Of a stretch of DNA of 13,417 nt, positions 12,723 through 13,417 are shown piece after piece. A model generated the notes under the pieces. That model searched no databases. It saw only the letters and a list, made by a program, of their open reading frames with translations, and was not told where the DNA came from. Positions within the stretch are counted from its first letter, which is position 1. Each line of letters opens with the position of its first letter. The stretch comes from Galactobacter sp. (lineage in GTDB: Bacteria; Actinomycetota; Actinomycetes; Actinomycetales; Micrococcaceae): the NCBI RefSeq assembly GCF_022712295.1, contig NZ_JALAGT010000084.1:1-13417 (forward strand), given 5' to 3'. Made by a program: the position numbers and the translations under genes.

Positions 12723-13417
12723 TCAAGATTGCTTCACCGTGTCGTCAACAGCGCGCACCGTGGGGATGAACGCCGCGATGACGATGCTGATCACAGCGGC
12801 GCCCAAGGCGATCGCAAGCGTGAGGAGGAAGCCATTCTCGCTCGGCCCTGCCACGCCTCCAGTTGTGGTGACAGACTGGGCAAGGATCGCGCCTGTCACC
12901 GCGGCAGCGATCGTGGTCCCCAACGAACGCATCAGAGCGTTGAGTCCGTTCGCCGCCCCTGTCTCATGCACGGGCACAGCCTGCATGATCAGTGCCGGCA
13001 TGGCCGCATATCCGAGGCCGACCCCGATGCCCAACACGATACTGACCATCAGGATCTGCCACACTGCCGCATGCCAGAACAGGGCAAGGCCATAGGCCAA
13101 CGCGAGGATCACGCCGCCGAGGATGAGCAGCGCCTTGGCTCCCCACCTCTGTTGGATCCGGCCGGCCACAGGAGCAACAATCATCATCGCCAGCCCGGAA
13201 GGAGCAATGACAAGTGCGGCCGCCGTGAGCGTCAGGCCCAGGCCCGTCCCGGTCACCTGCGGCAGCGTCAGAAGCTGGGGTAGCACCACGTTGGAAGCGA
13301 AGAGCGCGAAACCCATGACGACCGAAGCGAGGTTGGTCAGTAGCACTGGCCGCCGTGCACTGACACGTAGATCGACGAGCGGTTCATTGATCCTCAGCTC
13401 GATCTCTCCCCAGATCA
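12723..13417 (-). CDS. DHA2-type MFS drug efflux transporter, C-terminal part
   Basis: Partial: the reading frame stays open through the right edge, so the N-terminus lies outside the window. About 231 residues are visible, with hydrophobic segments matching the last half of a 14-segment EmrB/QacA-type proton antiporter. Typical wording includes NEPLVDLRVSARRPVLLTN before a helix, GFALFASNVVLPQLL, PVAGRIQQRWGAK (motif A-like in the second half), GIGVGLGYAAMPALIMQAVP and GAANGLNALMRSLGTTIAAA (the motif preceding the late helices). The protein ends VRAVDDTVKQS. About 100 bases separate its stop from the broken oxidoreductase downstream, so the two may be co-transcribed. Substrate is unknown; hydrophobic drugs or antiseptics are usual for the family. 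Confidence 0.88.
   Translation of the reverse strand, partial: IWGEIELRINEPLVDLRVSARRPVLLTNLASVVMGFALFASNVVLPQLLTLPQVTGTGLGLTLTAAALVIAPSGLAMMIVAPVAGRIQQRWGAKALLILGGVILALAYGLALFWHAAVWQILMVSIVLGIGVGLGYAAMPALIMQAVPVHETGAANGLNALMRSLGTTIAAAVTGAILAQSVTTTGGVAGPSENGFLLTLAIALGAAVISIVIAAFIPTVRAVDDTVKQS

Noticed and set aside
1..13417. CRISPR arrays, tRNA or rRNA genes, and complete insertion sequences.
   Set aside because: No regularly spaced repeats, cloverleaf-like or rRNA sequence, or transposase reading frame was seen.

Overview
The window is high-GC DNA with dense coding, GTG and TTG starts, promoters of the TANNNT type and ATGA-coupled genes. This fits an actinobacterium, most likely of the Micrococcales type, but no rRNA or other taxonomic marker is present, so the placement is an inference.

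Layout, left to right. (1) A family 2 glycoside hydrolase (52-1902, +), possibly starting upstream of the window. (2) A decayed ABC-transporter ATPase on the minus strand (2029-2461) with two frameshifts and no N-terminal half, followed by an intact FetB/UPF0014-type permease (2522-3283, +). (3) A TPP riboswitch (3346-3439) heading a four-gene thiamine salvage operon (3442-8241): a ThiD-TenA fusion, an MFS transporter of the metabolite:H+ symporter type, ThiM and ThiE. All three junctions are 4-bp ATGA overlaps. The riboswitch carries the Shine-Dalgarno sequence of the first gene inside the aptamer, and the GTG start follows two bases after the closing helix. (4) A small coiled-coil protein of unknown function on the minus strand (8470-8859). 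(5) An ABC-F ATPase of the antibiotic-resistance/ribosome-protection type (9322-11004, +). It is preceded by a good promoter, a probably leaderless six-residue leader peptide and a folded leader RNA that looks like a ribosome-mediated attenuator. (6) A small DUF5655-like protein (11345-11710, +). (7) On the minus strand at the right edge, the C-terminal part of a DHA2-type drug MFS pump (12723 to the edge) followed by a flavodoxin-fold NAD(P)H oxidoreductase broken by a one-base frameshift (11817-12619).

The most unusual item is a repeat of about 115 bp present three times in the same orientation within 2.9 kb (8314-8436, 8917-9041, 11134-11260). Each copy has a near-perfect hairpin whose arms differ in sequence between copies but remain complementary, followed by a tail that is almost identical over 35 bases and holds alignment without gaps for about 40 more. 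The copies bracket the coiled-coil gene and the ABC-F gene, giving a cassette-like arrangement. I do not recognise this family.

How the genes work together: the thi operon has no thiC, thiG, thiS or thiO, so it supports uptake and salvage of thiamine breakdown products (pyrimidine through TenA and ThiD, thiazole through ThiM, joining by ThiE) under TPP feedback. The remaining genes look like independent accessory functions: sugar hydrolysis, metal or solute export, drug tolerance and redox detoxification.
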